Part shown: positions 1 through 7,400 of the stretch, piece by piece
Numbering within the stretch: the stretch's first letter is position 1
Layout of the letters: every line of letters begins with the position of its first letter
Assembly (NCBI GenBank): GCA_964587655.1
Contig: CAZPMT010000071.1
Location: forward strand, 1 to 27,030
Direction of reading: 5' to 3'
DNA from: CAZPMT01 sp964587655
GTDB lineage: Bacteria; Hydrogenedentota; Hydrogenedentia; Hydrogenedentales; SLHB01
DNA length: 27,030 nucleotides
Program-made: the position numbers and the translations under genes
The notes under the pieces: generated by a model
What the model was told of the DNA's origin: nothing
Database searches by the model: none
What the model saw: only the letters and a program-made list of their open reading frames with translations

Positions 1-72
1 CATTTTATGAACGTTTCAACGCAAGAAACTGAAAAGTTCACAGGCTCTGAGCGGTTTCGGAGGGGAATATAC

Positions 73-1095
73 ATGGACGTCGTGACTTTTGGCGAAGCGA
101 TGGTGCGGCTTTCGCCGCCGAATTTCGAGCGCATCGAACAGACGACGAGTCTTGACGCGCGGATCGGCGGCGCTGAACTCAACGTGGCGGTGGCCGTGAG
201 CCGCCTTGGCCTGAAGAGCCGGTGGGTCTCGCGCCTCACGAGCAATCCGCTGGGATGGATGATCCGCAACGAGGCGCGAAAACACGGCGTTGCCACGGAG
301 CACGTCGTGTGGACGTCGCAGGACCGCGTGGGACTGTATTTCGTCGAGTTCGGGGCGTCGCCCCGGCCCAGTTCGGTGCTCTACGACCGCGCCGGTTCCG
401 CCATCAGTCGAATCGCCCCCGGCATGGTCGATTGGGAAACGGTCTTCGCGGGCGCGCGCCTGTTTCATTGTTCCGGTATTACGCCCGCATTGAGCGACTC
501 CGCGGCGGCGGTCACGATCGAGGCGCTACAGGCCGCGAAAAAGGCCCGGTGCCTCGTCTCGTACGACCTGAACTACCGCGGCAAGCTGTGGAGTCCCGAG
601 AAGGCGCAGTCCGTCCAGACGCCCATGATGGAATACGTCGACGTGCTCATCTCGACGGAGGAGGACACCAAGAAAGTGTTCGGCATCACGGGCGGCGCCT
701 CAGTCGAGGACGAGAGCTTCAGGGCCGTCTCATCCGAGACCTACGGCGTCGTCGCGCAGAAGCTCGCAGAGAAATTCCGTTTCCGCGCCGTGGCGATAAC
801 GCTGCGGGAGGACATCAGCGTGTGGCGCAACACGTGGGGCGCCGTGGCCTATGCGGACGGCAAGGTCTTTGAAGGCCCGCGCTTCGAGGTCGAGATCGTG
901 GATCGCGTCGGTGGCGGCGATTCCTTCAGCGCGGGCTTCATTTACGGATTGCTGACAAAGGACGTCGAGTACGGTCTGATGTTCGGCAATGCTTTCAGCG
1001 CGCTAGCGCACTCCGTTCCCGGCGACTTCAACTACTGCACCAAAGAAGAAGCGGAATCGCTTCTCAAGGGTGGTAACCTGCGCATCCGCCGCTGA
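73..1095 (+). CDS. kdgK: PfkB-family sugar kinase, 2-keto-3-deoxygluconate kinase type
   Basis: This 340-residue protein has the ribokinase/PfkB fold and most likely phosphorylates 2-keto-3-deoxygluconate in the cytoplasm. The N-terminal sugar-binding segment reads GGAELNVAVAVSRLG. The C-terminal PfkB signature is DRVGGGDSFSAG, in which D283 is the expected catalytic base and GGGD forms the anion hole. The length and the GGLRIQR-like tail (here GGNLRIRR) match KDG kinases. The reading frame is open upstream to position 7, but the ATG at 73 follows an AGGGG ribosome site and begins the conserved VTFGEAMVRLSPP strand, so it is preferred. The last 38 bases recur at 2091-2128, which matters for the history of the neighbouring toxin cluster. 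Other PfkB substrates such as fructose or ribose are possible. Confidence 0.85.
   Translation: MDVVTFGEAMVRLSPPNFERIEQTTSLDARIGGAELNVAVAVSRLGLKSRWVSRLTSNPLGWMIRNEARKHGVATEHVVWTSQDRVGLYFVEFGASPRPSSVLYDRAGSAISRIAPGMVDWETVFAGARLFHCSGITPALSDSAAAVTIEALQAAKKARCLVSYDLNYRGKLWSPEKAQSVQTPMMEYVDVLISTEEDTKKVFGITGGASVEDESFRAVSSETYGVVAQKLAEKFRFRAVAITLREDISVWRNTWGAVAYADGKVFEGPRFEVEIVDRVGGGDSFSAGFIYGLLTKDVEYGLMFGNAFSALAHSVPGDFNYCTKEEAESLLKGGNLRIRR
1058..1095 (+). repeat. kdgK 3' end, left copy of a 38-bp direct repeat
   Basis: The final 38 bases of kdgK, including its stop codon, match 2091-2128 at 35 of 38 positions. The three differences are T/C changes, all at third codon positions (CTT/CTC, GGT/GGC, GGT/GGC). 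That pattern suggests the second copy came from a diverged kdgK coding sequence rather than from a recent exact duplication. Confidence 0.85.
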
Positions 1096-1144
1096 GCGGG
1101 TAATGCGCAAAGCCGCATCGAAATCCCTAGAATCCGCGAGGAGA

Positions 1145-1423
1145 TCAACTGTCTCCGTGGCGATAGACGTCACTCCGGTGGCCAACGGCGGTGATTTGCA
1201 CGCTACGCTTCTCGTCATCAATGGTATACAGGATCCGATACGAGCCAACGCGCAGCCGATATTCACCGGTCCCACGCAGTCTCTTAGTGGTTGCGGGCCG
1301 CGGGTCTATCTCAAGACCCAACATGGCGGAGAGGACGCGGTCGAAAACATCCGGAGCCAGATGGTCCAGTTCTTTCTCCGCCGATTTCTTAATTCGGACC
1401 GCATACGGCGGGCGCGAGATCAT
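1145..1423 (-). CDS. RelE/ParE-family toxin
   Basis: This 92-residue basic protein looks like a RelE/ParE-superfamily type II toxin. The pattern fits the family: an early RIKKSAEKELDHL helix, a central RLRGTGEYRLRVGSYRILY strand pair and a C-terminal AVGHRSDVYR strand. RelE members cut mRNA on the ribosome and ParE members poison gyrase; the YRLRVGSYRILY and GHRSDVY segments favour the RelE side. Its ATG at 1423 overlaps the stop of the upstream antitoxin gene by four bases (ATGA), so the pair is translationally coupled. It ends only about 50 bases from the end of convergent kdgK. Activity is inferred from family resemblance. Confidence 0.85.
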   Translation of the reverse strand: MISRPPYAVRIKKSAEKELDHLAPDVFDRVLSAMLGLEIDPRPATTKRLRGTGEYRLRVGSYRILYTIDDEKRSVQITAVGHRSDVYRHGDS

Positions 1424-1665
1424 TGAGGGCGTCTTTCCCTCAGATATTCGCGCAGAGGACGGAAAGATTCATCCTTTCGCGACTCGATCAGCGCCAAGTC
1501 GAGTAGGTCTTCCATTATCTCGCGATCACGCGCGAGGCGCACGACAATGGCATCCCTCTGGACCTTGGGCAGCGCCTTGAGCACCGCCACAAAGCCCTCC
1601 GCCGCCGCTTCCCCGCTTTCCGCACCCTTGCTCTTTGTCTGGGTTCCCTTTACCTTGATCGCCAT
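1420..1665 (-). CDS. Antitoxin of the RelE-type toxin
   Basis: This 81-residue protein immediately precedes and overlaps the RelE toxin gene, which is the usual antitoxin-first order. The N-terminus is Lys/Ser/Glu-rich and probably disordered. The rest is helical (EGFVAVLKALPKVQRDAIVVRLARD, then EDLLDLALIESRKDE) and ends with an arginine-rich tail. No classical ribbon-helix-helix or AbrB motif was recognised, so the antitoxin family is not named. The ATG at 1665 has a strong GGAGGT site. A copied promoter and the start of another antitoxin gene lie directly upstream (1683-1770), so this pair is probably transcribed from a borrowed promoter. Confidence 0.75.
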   Translation of the reverse strand: MAIKVKGTQTKSKGAESGEAAAEGFVAVLKALPKVQRDAIVVRLARDREIMEDLLDLALIESRKDESFRPLREYLRERRPQ

Positions 1666-1724
1666 AAGTACCTCCGGTGTCTTAACACGATGGCGCCATT
1701 CTCAACATGTCCCATGTAAGCCAT
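1650..1724 (-). pseudogene. Truncated antitoxin start forming a 24-codon leader ORF
   Basis: Within the copied 88-bp repeat, the first 14 codons of the antitoxin gene at 2547-2777 are reproduced (MAYMGHVENGAIVL). They are then joined to unrelated sequence that reads ten more codons before a TAA at 1650-1652. The original ribosome site (AGGAA) is kept. The reading frame runs over the Shine-Dalgarno and start of the real antitoxin gene and stops 13-15 bases inside it. If translated it would form an upstream ORF overlapping the antitoxin start. It may equally be an inert scar. Confidence 0.45.
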
Positions 1725-1770
1725 TGCAGGGATTCCTGTGTTTGACAAGCTGATTATATCACAAGCGCCG
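1683..1770 (-). repeat. 88-bp promoter/antitoxin-start repeat, copy 1
   Basis: This segment matches 2736-2823 at nearly every position over 88 bases; only three or four differences are visible. It carries an extended -10 promoter, a ribosome site and the first codons of the AbrB/DUF104-like antitoxin. Here that antitoxin gene is cut off and replaced by the RelE pair. Confidence 0.9.
1753..1761 (-). promoter_or_regulatory. Extended -10 promoter (TGATATAAT), copy 1
   Basis: Reading the minus strand, TGA precedes a perfect TATAAT at 1758-1753, giving the TGnTATAAT extended -10 pattern. No good -35 box is visible, as is common for this promoter class. It would drive the RelE antitoxin-toxin pair through the leader ORF. 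Confidence 0.55.
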
Positions 1771-1829
1771 TTCATTGCCGCGGAAGAGTGCGGTATGCTA
1801 TCTTATCAACGGCAAAGAGAGGAAAAGAA

Positions 1830-2063
1830 ATGTCTGCCCAAAGCAGGAAGATCCTTGAGGAGGCGCTTGCCCTGCCGCCCATGGAACGGGCTTCCTTGCT
1901 GGAGGAACTGTTATCGAGCTTCGACTTCCCCGCCCGTCAAGAGGTCGACGCGCTGTGGGCCGCCGAGGCCGAAGACCGAATCGACGCGTGTGATCGGGGA
2001 GAGATGCGCGCCATTCCCGCCGATAAAGTCTTCGAGCGGATCGATCAAGAGCACGTCCGATGA
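1830..2063 (+). CDS. Orphan antitoxin, putative addiction-module component
   Basis: This 77-residue protein resembles the putative addiction-module component family that usually partners RelE/ParE toxins. Typical features are the opening KILEEALALPPMERASLLEELL, a middle VDALWAAEAEDRIDA and a closing PADKVFERI. The frame is open upstream, but the ATG at 1830 follows GAGAGGAAAAG and starts at the family's usual position. A toxin should follow directly. Instead a reading frame overlapping the stop by ATGA runs for only nine codons before a TAG. The antitoxin is therefore apparently orphaned. It is divergent from the RelE pair. Confidence 0.75.
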   Translation: MSAQSRKILEEALALPPMERASLLEELLSSFDFPARQEVDALWAAEAEDRIDACDRGEMRAIPADKVFERIDQEHVR

Positions 2064-2128
2064 AAGTCGAGATGCTTTCCGCCGCGTAGGCGCTCCTCAA
2101 GGGCGGCAACCTGCGCATCCGCCGCTGA
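2060..2128 (+). pseudogene. Broken toxin start fused to a kdgK 3' remnant
   Basis: An ATG at 2060 overlaps the stop of the orphan antitoxin and reads MKVEMLSAA, then TAG, then without a frame change ALLKGGNLRIRR and TGA. The second part is the end of a KDG kinase. The first part could be the first nine residues of a lost RelE/ParE toxin, since the ATGA overlap is the normal antitoxin-toxin junction. Alternatively it could be more of the diverged kinase tail. Either way this is a recombination junction and no functional product is expected. Confidence 0.6.
2091..2128 (+). repeat. kdgK 3' end, right copy of the 38-bp direct repeat
   Basis: Matches 1058-1095 with three synonymous third-position differences and keeps the stop codon, but is not attached to a kinase gene. 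It lies 18 bases before the end of the PIN toxin gene, much as the first copy lies 50 bases before the end of the RelE toxin gene. Confidence 0.85.
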
Positions 2129-2145
2129 AACTCCTGAGCGCGGCC

Positions 2146-2550
2146 CTACTGAGCCAACAGCACCCGGAAACCGGCTTGCGCGAAGTGACGGTCGCACGTC
2201 AACACTTCCGTGATGCCATCGGCTTCCATCACGGCAAAGGAGATGCAGTCCGTCAACGACCAGTTCTTGTCGAGGCGATTGCCGAATAACGTCAGGCCGG
2301 CGTCGAGAAGCCTGGATGCCGCCGGGACAACCCGCGTCTTTTCATCATGTTGAATCATGGCCGCCATACGCAAGAAGACTGGGCGGTCGGCAGGATCACA
2401 AAGATGGTTGCCCAACTCCACAACAACATACTCGGTAGTCACCACGGTTCCCCGCCAACGGTTCCCAATAGCGGCAGCCGCTTCATGCCAGCGGTCTTTG
2501 GGATTGGCAAAAGCGATGTAGAACGCTGTGTCCGCGAAGACCACGCTCAT
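2146..2550 (-). CDS. PIN-domain toxin (VapC-like ribonuclease)
   Basis: This 134-residue protein fits the PIN-domain ribonuclease family that cleaves RNA using a cluster of acidic residues and Mg2+. Visible acidic positions are D7 in the first strand (VVFADTAFYIAF), E40/E45 (TTEYVVVELGN), D101 (WSLTDCISFAVM) and D120 (VLTCDRHFAQAGF). The WSLTDCISF and TCDRHF blocks are characteristic of this VapC-like branch. The length is typical. Its start overlaps the antitoxin stop by four bases, so it is coupled to the antitoxin at 2547-2777. It is the second toxin in the cluster. Confidence 0.88.
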   Translation of the reverse strand: MSVVFADTAFYIAFANPKDRWHEAAAAIGNRWRGTVVTTEYVVVELGNHLCDPADRPVFLRMAAMIQHDEKTRVVPAASRLLDAGLTLFGNRLDKNWSLTDCISFAVMEADGITEVLTCDRHFAQAGFRVLLAQ

Positions 2551-2777
2551 CGCTTTGCCGCGCCGTACAGATAATGGTCGTGGTTTTCCGCGGCGTCCTC
2601 AGGCAGGCTCTGCGCCTTTCCCAGCACTTCCGCGAACCGTTCGGTGAATGAGCGGCCGGAATCCTCGTCCACTCCAGGCAACACGGCCAACTCGATCTTG
2701 ACCGTAGCGCCATCCGGCAACGCTACAGGTTCGTCTAACACGATGGCGCCGTTCTCAACATGTCCCATGTAAGCCAT
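2547..2777 (-). CDS. Antitoxin of the PIN toxin
   Basis: This 76-residue protein opens with a short beta-rich module (GHVENGAIVLDEPVALPDGATVKIEL) typical of AbrB/DUF104-like antitoxins of PIN toxins. It is followed by a helical toxin-binding tail ending in HYLYGAAKR. The frame extends back to a TTG at 2801, but that would lie on the promoter. The ATG at 2777 follows AGAGGAA and is chosen. The gene overlaps the PIN toxin start by ATGA. Its promoter and first 14 codons are duplicated at 1683-1770. As in other type II systems it is expected to neutralise the toxin and repress its own promoter, but no operator was identified. Confidence 0.82.
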   Translation of the reverse strand: MAYMGHVENGAIVLDEPVALPDGATVKIELAVLPGVDEDSGRSFTERFAEVLGKAQSLPEDAAENHDHYLYGAAKR

Positions 2778-2823
2778 TGCAGGGATTCCTCTGTTTGACA
2801 AGTTGATTATATCACAAGCGCCG
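2736..2823 (-). repeat. 88-bp promoter/antitoxin-start repeat, copy 2
   Basis: This is the intact, in-context copy of the repeat at 1683-1770. It runs from about codon 14 of the antitoxin gene back through its ribosome site and extended -10 promoter. Confidence 0.9.
2806..2814 (-). promoter_or_regulatory. Extended -10 promoter (TGATATAAT), copy 2
   Basis: The same TGA-TATAAT arrangement as at 1753-1761, here upstream of the intact PIN antitoxin gene. The distance to the ATG at 2777 allows a leader of about 20 nt. Confidence 0.55.
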
Positions 2824-2844
2824 CCCCTCTACGGAAACGGTACT

Positions 2845-3022
2845 TAGAGCGTGTACGGAAAGTGCCCGCGCCGTTCACACGGGGAATCGCAACCTATCTG
2901 AAAGTGCCAACCATGTAGGTCCGGTTTGTAACCGGACCACCTCAGCGGCGTCCGCAATATGTTGTGCATGAGTTGGTCCGGTTACAAACCGGACCTACAT
3001 GGGCTTTCCGTACACTCTCTTA
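2845..3022. mobile_element. MITE-like element with nested inverted repeats
   Basis: About 178 bp without a gene are bounded by imperfect terminal inverted repeats. The left end (2845-2867) and right end (3001-3022) share the core GTGTACGGAAAG in inverted order (2851-2862 and 3004-3015). Inside lies a perfect 29-bp inverted repeat (2911-2939 and 2974-3002) separated by 34 bases. Each inner arm itself folds into a 9-bp hairpin with a 3-base loop (GGTCCGGTT/AACCGGACC). No target-site duplication was clear, so mobility is inferred only from the architecture. It lies between the PIN antitoxin promoter and the end of lysA. Confidence 0.55.
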
Positions 3023-3072
3023 CAGACTAGAGAATTCCCGGGGCCGTCTTCGTTGTCTTGCGGTGAAGTGCG

Positions 3073-4323
3073 TCAGACTTCGTTCGCGACGATCTGCTCT
3101 ATTGTCTGCCTGCGGCGGATCATTTTCAATGACCCATCCTTCTTTAGAAGCACTTCGGGGGCTTCCGGGAACGAGTTGTAGTTCTTGGAGGACATCGCGG
3201 CGCAGTACGCGCCTGCGCCTCCCACTACAACGGCGTCGCCGATGCGCGCCTCGGTGAGTTCGCGCGGCTTGATTCCTTCCGCATTGCCGGGTTCCGGCGT
3301 CAGGATGTCGCCGCTTTCGCAACAATGGCCGACGACGAGGTACTCTTTGGCCGTACGCCGTTCTGGTGCGGCGGGCACGACGACGATGGGATGTTGCGCG
3401 CCGTACATGCTGGGTCTGACGACTTCCGTCATGCCGCTGTCGACTTTGATGAAGTCGTACCCGTTAGCGCCGGTGTCAACCACGTCGATAACGCTGCAGA
3501 TCAACGCGCCCGCGTTGGCGACGAGGAAAGTCCCCGGCTCGATCTCGAGATGCAGCTTCCGATTGTGCGCGCGGTAGAACGCCTCAAGACCCTCGACGAT
3601 ACGCGGTCCGATAACTTGAAGGTCGGCGGAAGTCTCGTATGACATGCGGGCGACCTTGAAGCCGCCGCCGAGGCTCAGCGTGTGCACTTCCGGGAGGCTG
3701 GCCGCGATCGCCAGAGACAGTTCCGCGCAGTGGTTCCAGCCTTCGGGGTCCGCGCCCGAGCCGATGTGCGTGTGCATCCGTGTGACGCGGAGTCCGTGCT
3801 CGCGTTGGACTGCGAAGATCTCGCCGAGCTTCTCGTGCCAGATACCGTAACTTGCGGAAGGTCCGCCGGTGTTGGTGCGATTGCTGTGTCCCGATCCCAG
3901 TCCCGGGTTGATCCGCACGCAGACCTCCGAACCGGGCCGCAGTTGTCCGTATATGCGGAGTTGATGGATCGAACACGCGTTGAACAGCACACCCTTGTCA
4001 AGCAACTCGGAGAGATTCTTCGGGATCTCCTGCGCGGTGATCTGAATATGCGTAGCCGGCACGCCCGCGCGAAGCGCGCGTTCAGCCTCGAATCCGCTGC
4101 TCGCGTCGATACGGAGACCCATCCCCGTGAAGATGCGGATGATCTCGGCCGCCGGAAGGGCCTTCATCGCATAACGGACCGTGAGCCCATAGGGGTTCGG
4201 GAAGCTCAGCGTCTTCCTCGCCTGCTCCTCGAGCGTATGCTGGTCATAGACGAATACAGGCGTACCGAACTCGCGCTGGATTCGCCGCACCTGTTCTTCA
4301 GAAAGAAAAGACAACTGTTCCAT
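3073..4323 (-). CDS. lysA: Diaminopimelate decarboxylase-like PLP enzyme
   Basis: A 416-residue fold-type III PLP decarboxylase, most likely converting meso-diaminopimelate to lysine. Visible landmarks are the PLP lysine in RYAMKALP near residue 54, the HTHIGSG loop, the LGGGF glycine loop, IEPGTFLVANAG, the CCESGD motif with its conserved cysteine, and the closing GAYCAAMSSKNYNS followed by PEVLL. A GTG lies one codon upstream of the ATG at 4323; neither has a strong ribosome site, and ATG is chosen. The SSKNYNSFPEAPE segment differs slightly from classical LysA (usually MASNYN), so a related decarboxylase such as one for an ornithine-like or carboxynorspermidine substrate cannot be excluded. 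It is downstream of, and co-directional with, the coiled-coil/LRR gene. Confidence 0.85.
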   Translation of the reverse strand: MEQLSFLSEEQVRRIQREFGTPVFVYDQHTLEEQARKTLSFPNPYGLTVRYAMKALPAAEIIRIFTGMGLRIDASSGFEAERALRAGVPATHIQITAQEIPKNLSELLDKGVLFNACSIHQLRIYGQLRPGSEVCVRINPGLGSGHSNRTNTGGPSASYGIWHEKLGEIFAVQREHGLRVTRMHTHIGSGADPEGWNHCAELSLAIAASLPEVHTLSLGGGFKVARMSYETSADLQVIGPRIVEGLEAFYRAHNRKLHLEIEPGTFLVANAGALICSVIDVVDTGANGYDFIKVDSGMTEVVRPSMYGAQHPIVVVPAAPERRTAKEYLVVGHCCESGDILTPEPGNAEGIKPRELTEARIGDAVVVGGAGAYCAAMSSKNYNSFPEAPEVLLKKDGSLKMIRRRQTIEQIVANEV

Positions 4324-4376
4324 CACTTCAAAGTTCCCGTTGCGGTGTTATGAAAACCTGCCAGGGGTCCTGCGTG

Positions 4377-4405
4377 GTAGCGCGACGTTGGAAACGTCGC
4401 GCTAC
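4377..4405. repeat. Perfect 13-bp palindromic hairpin
   Basis: GTAGCGCGACGTT and AACGTCGCGCTAC form a perfect 13-bp stem with a 3-base loop. It lies between two co-directional minus-strand genes. It has no clear T-tract and resembles the other palindromic repeats in this window, so it is better called a REP-like repeat than a terminator. Confidence 0.75.
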
Positions 4406-4469
4406 TCCCTGAATACCACAAACGCGACGCGGCAAGCCACTTTGCCGTGGCCCGCGAAGGCCGCGCGAA

Positions 4470-7400
4470 TTACTGAACGACCTCGCAGCGAGGTAGATCG
4501 TACTTCAGGACAGTGAGTCCCTCCTGCGAGACCTTAGTGCCGGAGATGATCAAACGTCTTAGCCCTGTCAACTTCTTGATGTGGACCAACCCGGAATTGC
4601 TGATTCCACTTTGGGCGATTTCGAGCACTTCGAGTGCTTTCAGATCCTCGAGAGCGGCCAGTCCTTCGTCCGTGAGATTCAAGCCGTAGAGGTGGAGTTC
4701 ACGCAGTCCAGACATGCCTTTCAACGCGGCCAAGCCCGCGTCGGTGACATTCGATGACGTGATCTCGATTCGTCGCAGTCCTGTCAGGCCGGATATTGCA
4801 GCCAAACCGGCGTCGGTCAGATCGTTTCCGATCAGGATCAACGAGTCGAGGGCGTCCGGTGAAAGCTGCGATAGTGGCGTCAGGTCTTTTGTTTCTTCCT
4901 GTCCAACGACAAGCTTCACGACCTTTCCGGTGGGAACATTCACCTCGCCCCGCGCCCGGCCCAGCGGTTTCCAGGCTTTTGCATCCGCGATGTTCCATTG
5001 GCGGGCATGGAGCATGCCCAGCGATTGGGCTGCTTGGAAGATTAGCTTGCGTGCAGGTGGAGCGGCCCCGGATTGCGTGACTGGAGCAGGCGTCGGCTCT
5101 GGCGCCTTCGCAGTTGCTACGGACGGGGGCATTGGAGCCGGCTGCTGGGAAGGTTCCGACGGCGGGGCATGCTGCTCAGCAACAACCGGCGTCGTCGCGC
5201 CGGCCCCAGGCGAGGCCGCACGGGGTTCTCTGTTGAGTGACAGATAAACGGCCCATGCGATTCCTGCGACGACAACTAAAGCGATAGCGCCTGCAACGAA
5301 GGCGACAGGCCGCCGCGACGGCGCTTTCTCTGCCTCGGGTTCACGCTCGATCGGCAGGGCTCCGGGGCGTCGTCCTTTGAGCGCCTTGCGGAGTCTTTCC
5401 GCCTCCGCCCGCGCCGCATTCAACTCCGCCGTCAGGGCCGCCCGCTCAGTGCCTCCCTCGGCTTCGGTCTCCGTTGTTTCCTGCTCCGCGGACATCATAG
5501 CTTCTTCCTGCGCCTGAAAATTCCTGCGCAACGATTCAAGCTCGGCGCGCGCCTCATTGAGAGCGCGGGATTTCGCATCCTCGCTCGAATGGAGTTGTTC
5601 GAGCTCGGACAACAAAGCCTGCTCGGAACGTGCGGCCCGCGCCGCGTTGTCGCGCAGGGCGGCAAGCTCTTCCTGCAGGGCCGCCGTCATTTTCTCATGC
5701 TCCGCGCGGCTTTGCTCGGCGCTCGCGACGGCTTGCTCGGCCGCGTCTTCACGATGCCGCAGCGCATCACGAAGGGTCTCGAGCTCGACCCGGGCTTCTT
5801 CCAAGGCTCTGGACTTTCCATCGGCGGCAGTCCGGAGTCCTTCCATTTCCGACACGATCTCTTGCTCCGAGTCGGACGTGCGGGCCGTCTTAGCCTGAAG
5901 CTCGCCCAGTTCGCGGCGCAACGCCGCAACCATCTGCTCCTGCTCCGACGCGGTACGCACGACGGAGGCAACCGCGTCTTCACGCGCGGACAACGTTCCT
6001 CTCAGCGCACTGAGTTCCGTCCGCGCCTCCTGAAGCATCGAAGCCTTCGCTGTTTCGTTCGCGCGGAGTTGCTCGATCTCCGTCAAGAGCTGCTGCTCGG
6101 ACAGCGACGCGTGCGAAGCCTGGGTCCTCAATGTCTCCAATTCGCCGTGCAGCGCCGCCATCTCCTGCTCATGTTCGGCGCTGCTGCGTTTTGCCGCCGA
6201 GATCGCCTCCTCGCGCGCGTCCAAAGTCCCGCGCAAGGCGGCAAGCTCCGAGCGGGCCTCCTCGAGCGCTCCGGCCTTTTCGCCTTCGTTCGCGCGGAGT
6301 TGTTCCACTTCCGACATGAGTTCTTGCTCGGACTTGGAGGCGTGCGTCGCTTGCGCGTGCAACGAATCAAGCTCATTGCGCAACTCCGCTACCTCGCGTT
6401 CATGCTCGGCGCTGCTGCGCGTCGCCGCCGCGACGGCTTCCTCGCGGCCGGCAAGGGCGGCCCGCAGGGAATCCAACTCCGCGCGGGCATCGGCGAGGGC
6501 CTGGCTCTTGGCGTTCTCATTTGCCCGGAGTTGCTCGACCTCCGCGGCGAGCGCATGTTCCGATCCGGCCGCTTGATCGGCCCGGGCGCGCAACGTCTCA
6601 AGGTCCTTCTGCAGCGCGGCCATGGTTTCTTCGGAGGCTGTGCTACTCTTGCGGGCCGCGGCGACGTAGGCCTCGCGCTCCTTCAATGCATCGCGGAGCG
6701 AGGCGAGTTCCGTGCGGGCCGATTCCAGTTCTTGCGTCTTGTTTGTTTGGCTCGAGCGGAGTTCCTCTACCTCGCCCATCAATTTCTCTTCGGACGTCAC
6801 GGCATGTACCGCCTGCCCGCGCAGCGCGTCCAGTTCGCCGCGCAACGCCGCCAGAGCCTGTTCCCGTTCCATGTTGCGGCGTTCGGCCTCCGCAATAGCG
6901 GTTTCGCGGTCAACCAGAGCCTGACGGAGGGATTCAAGCTCTGACCGTGCACCCTCGAGTGCGCGAGCTTTCGCGGTCTCATTTGTCCGCAGTTGCTCGA
7001 CTTCGGCGAGCAGTTTCTGTTCCGATTGCGACGCGTGCGCGGCTTGCCTCCCCAACGCGTCGAGCTCGCCCTGGAGCTGGGCAACCATTCGTTCCCGCTC
7101 TTGGTTGCGCTTTTCCGCTTCCGCGATGGCTGACTCTCGATCTCGCAACGCCCCCTTGAGATTCTCCAACTCCGAGCGCGCGGTCTCCAAGTCCTGCGAT
7201 TTTGCGCTCTCATTGGACCGCAAGTGCTCGACTTCGGCAAGAAGCTGTTGCTCGGAGCGCAGGGCCGCATCGGCATTCGTGTGAAGTATCTCGAGTTCGT
7301 GCCGGAGTTCGGCTACAAGCCGCTCACGCTCCGCGTTCTGTCCCTCTGCGGCGACGATGGCGGCCTCGCGCTCTTCAAGAGTCGAGCGCAACGCGTCCAA

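Noticed and set aside
16..468. Minus-strand open frame opposite kdgK
   Set aside because: Arg/His-rich shadow of the kinase codons with no family resemblance; GC-rich antisense frames are commonly open.
1096..2090. Integrated element with attL/attR at the kdgK 3' end
   Set aside because: The 38-bp direct repeats would fit, but no integrase lies between them and the three synonymous differences argue for an imported kdgK tail; kept only as part of the cassette hypothesis.
4377..4405. Rho-independent terminator of the coiled-coil gene
   Set aside because: The stem is perfect, but no T-tract follows on the minus strand and similar palindromes occur elsewhere as repeats.
5589..6944. 451-residue plus-strand open frame within the coiled-coil gene
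   Set aside because: It is the antisense of the 231-bp coding repeats and its translation repeats with the same period. The minus-strand frame has the heptad pattern, membrane segment and LRRs.
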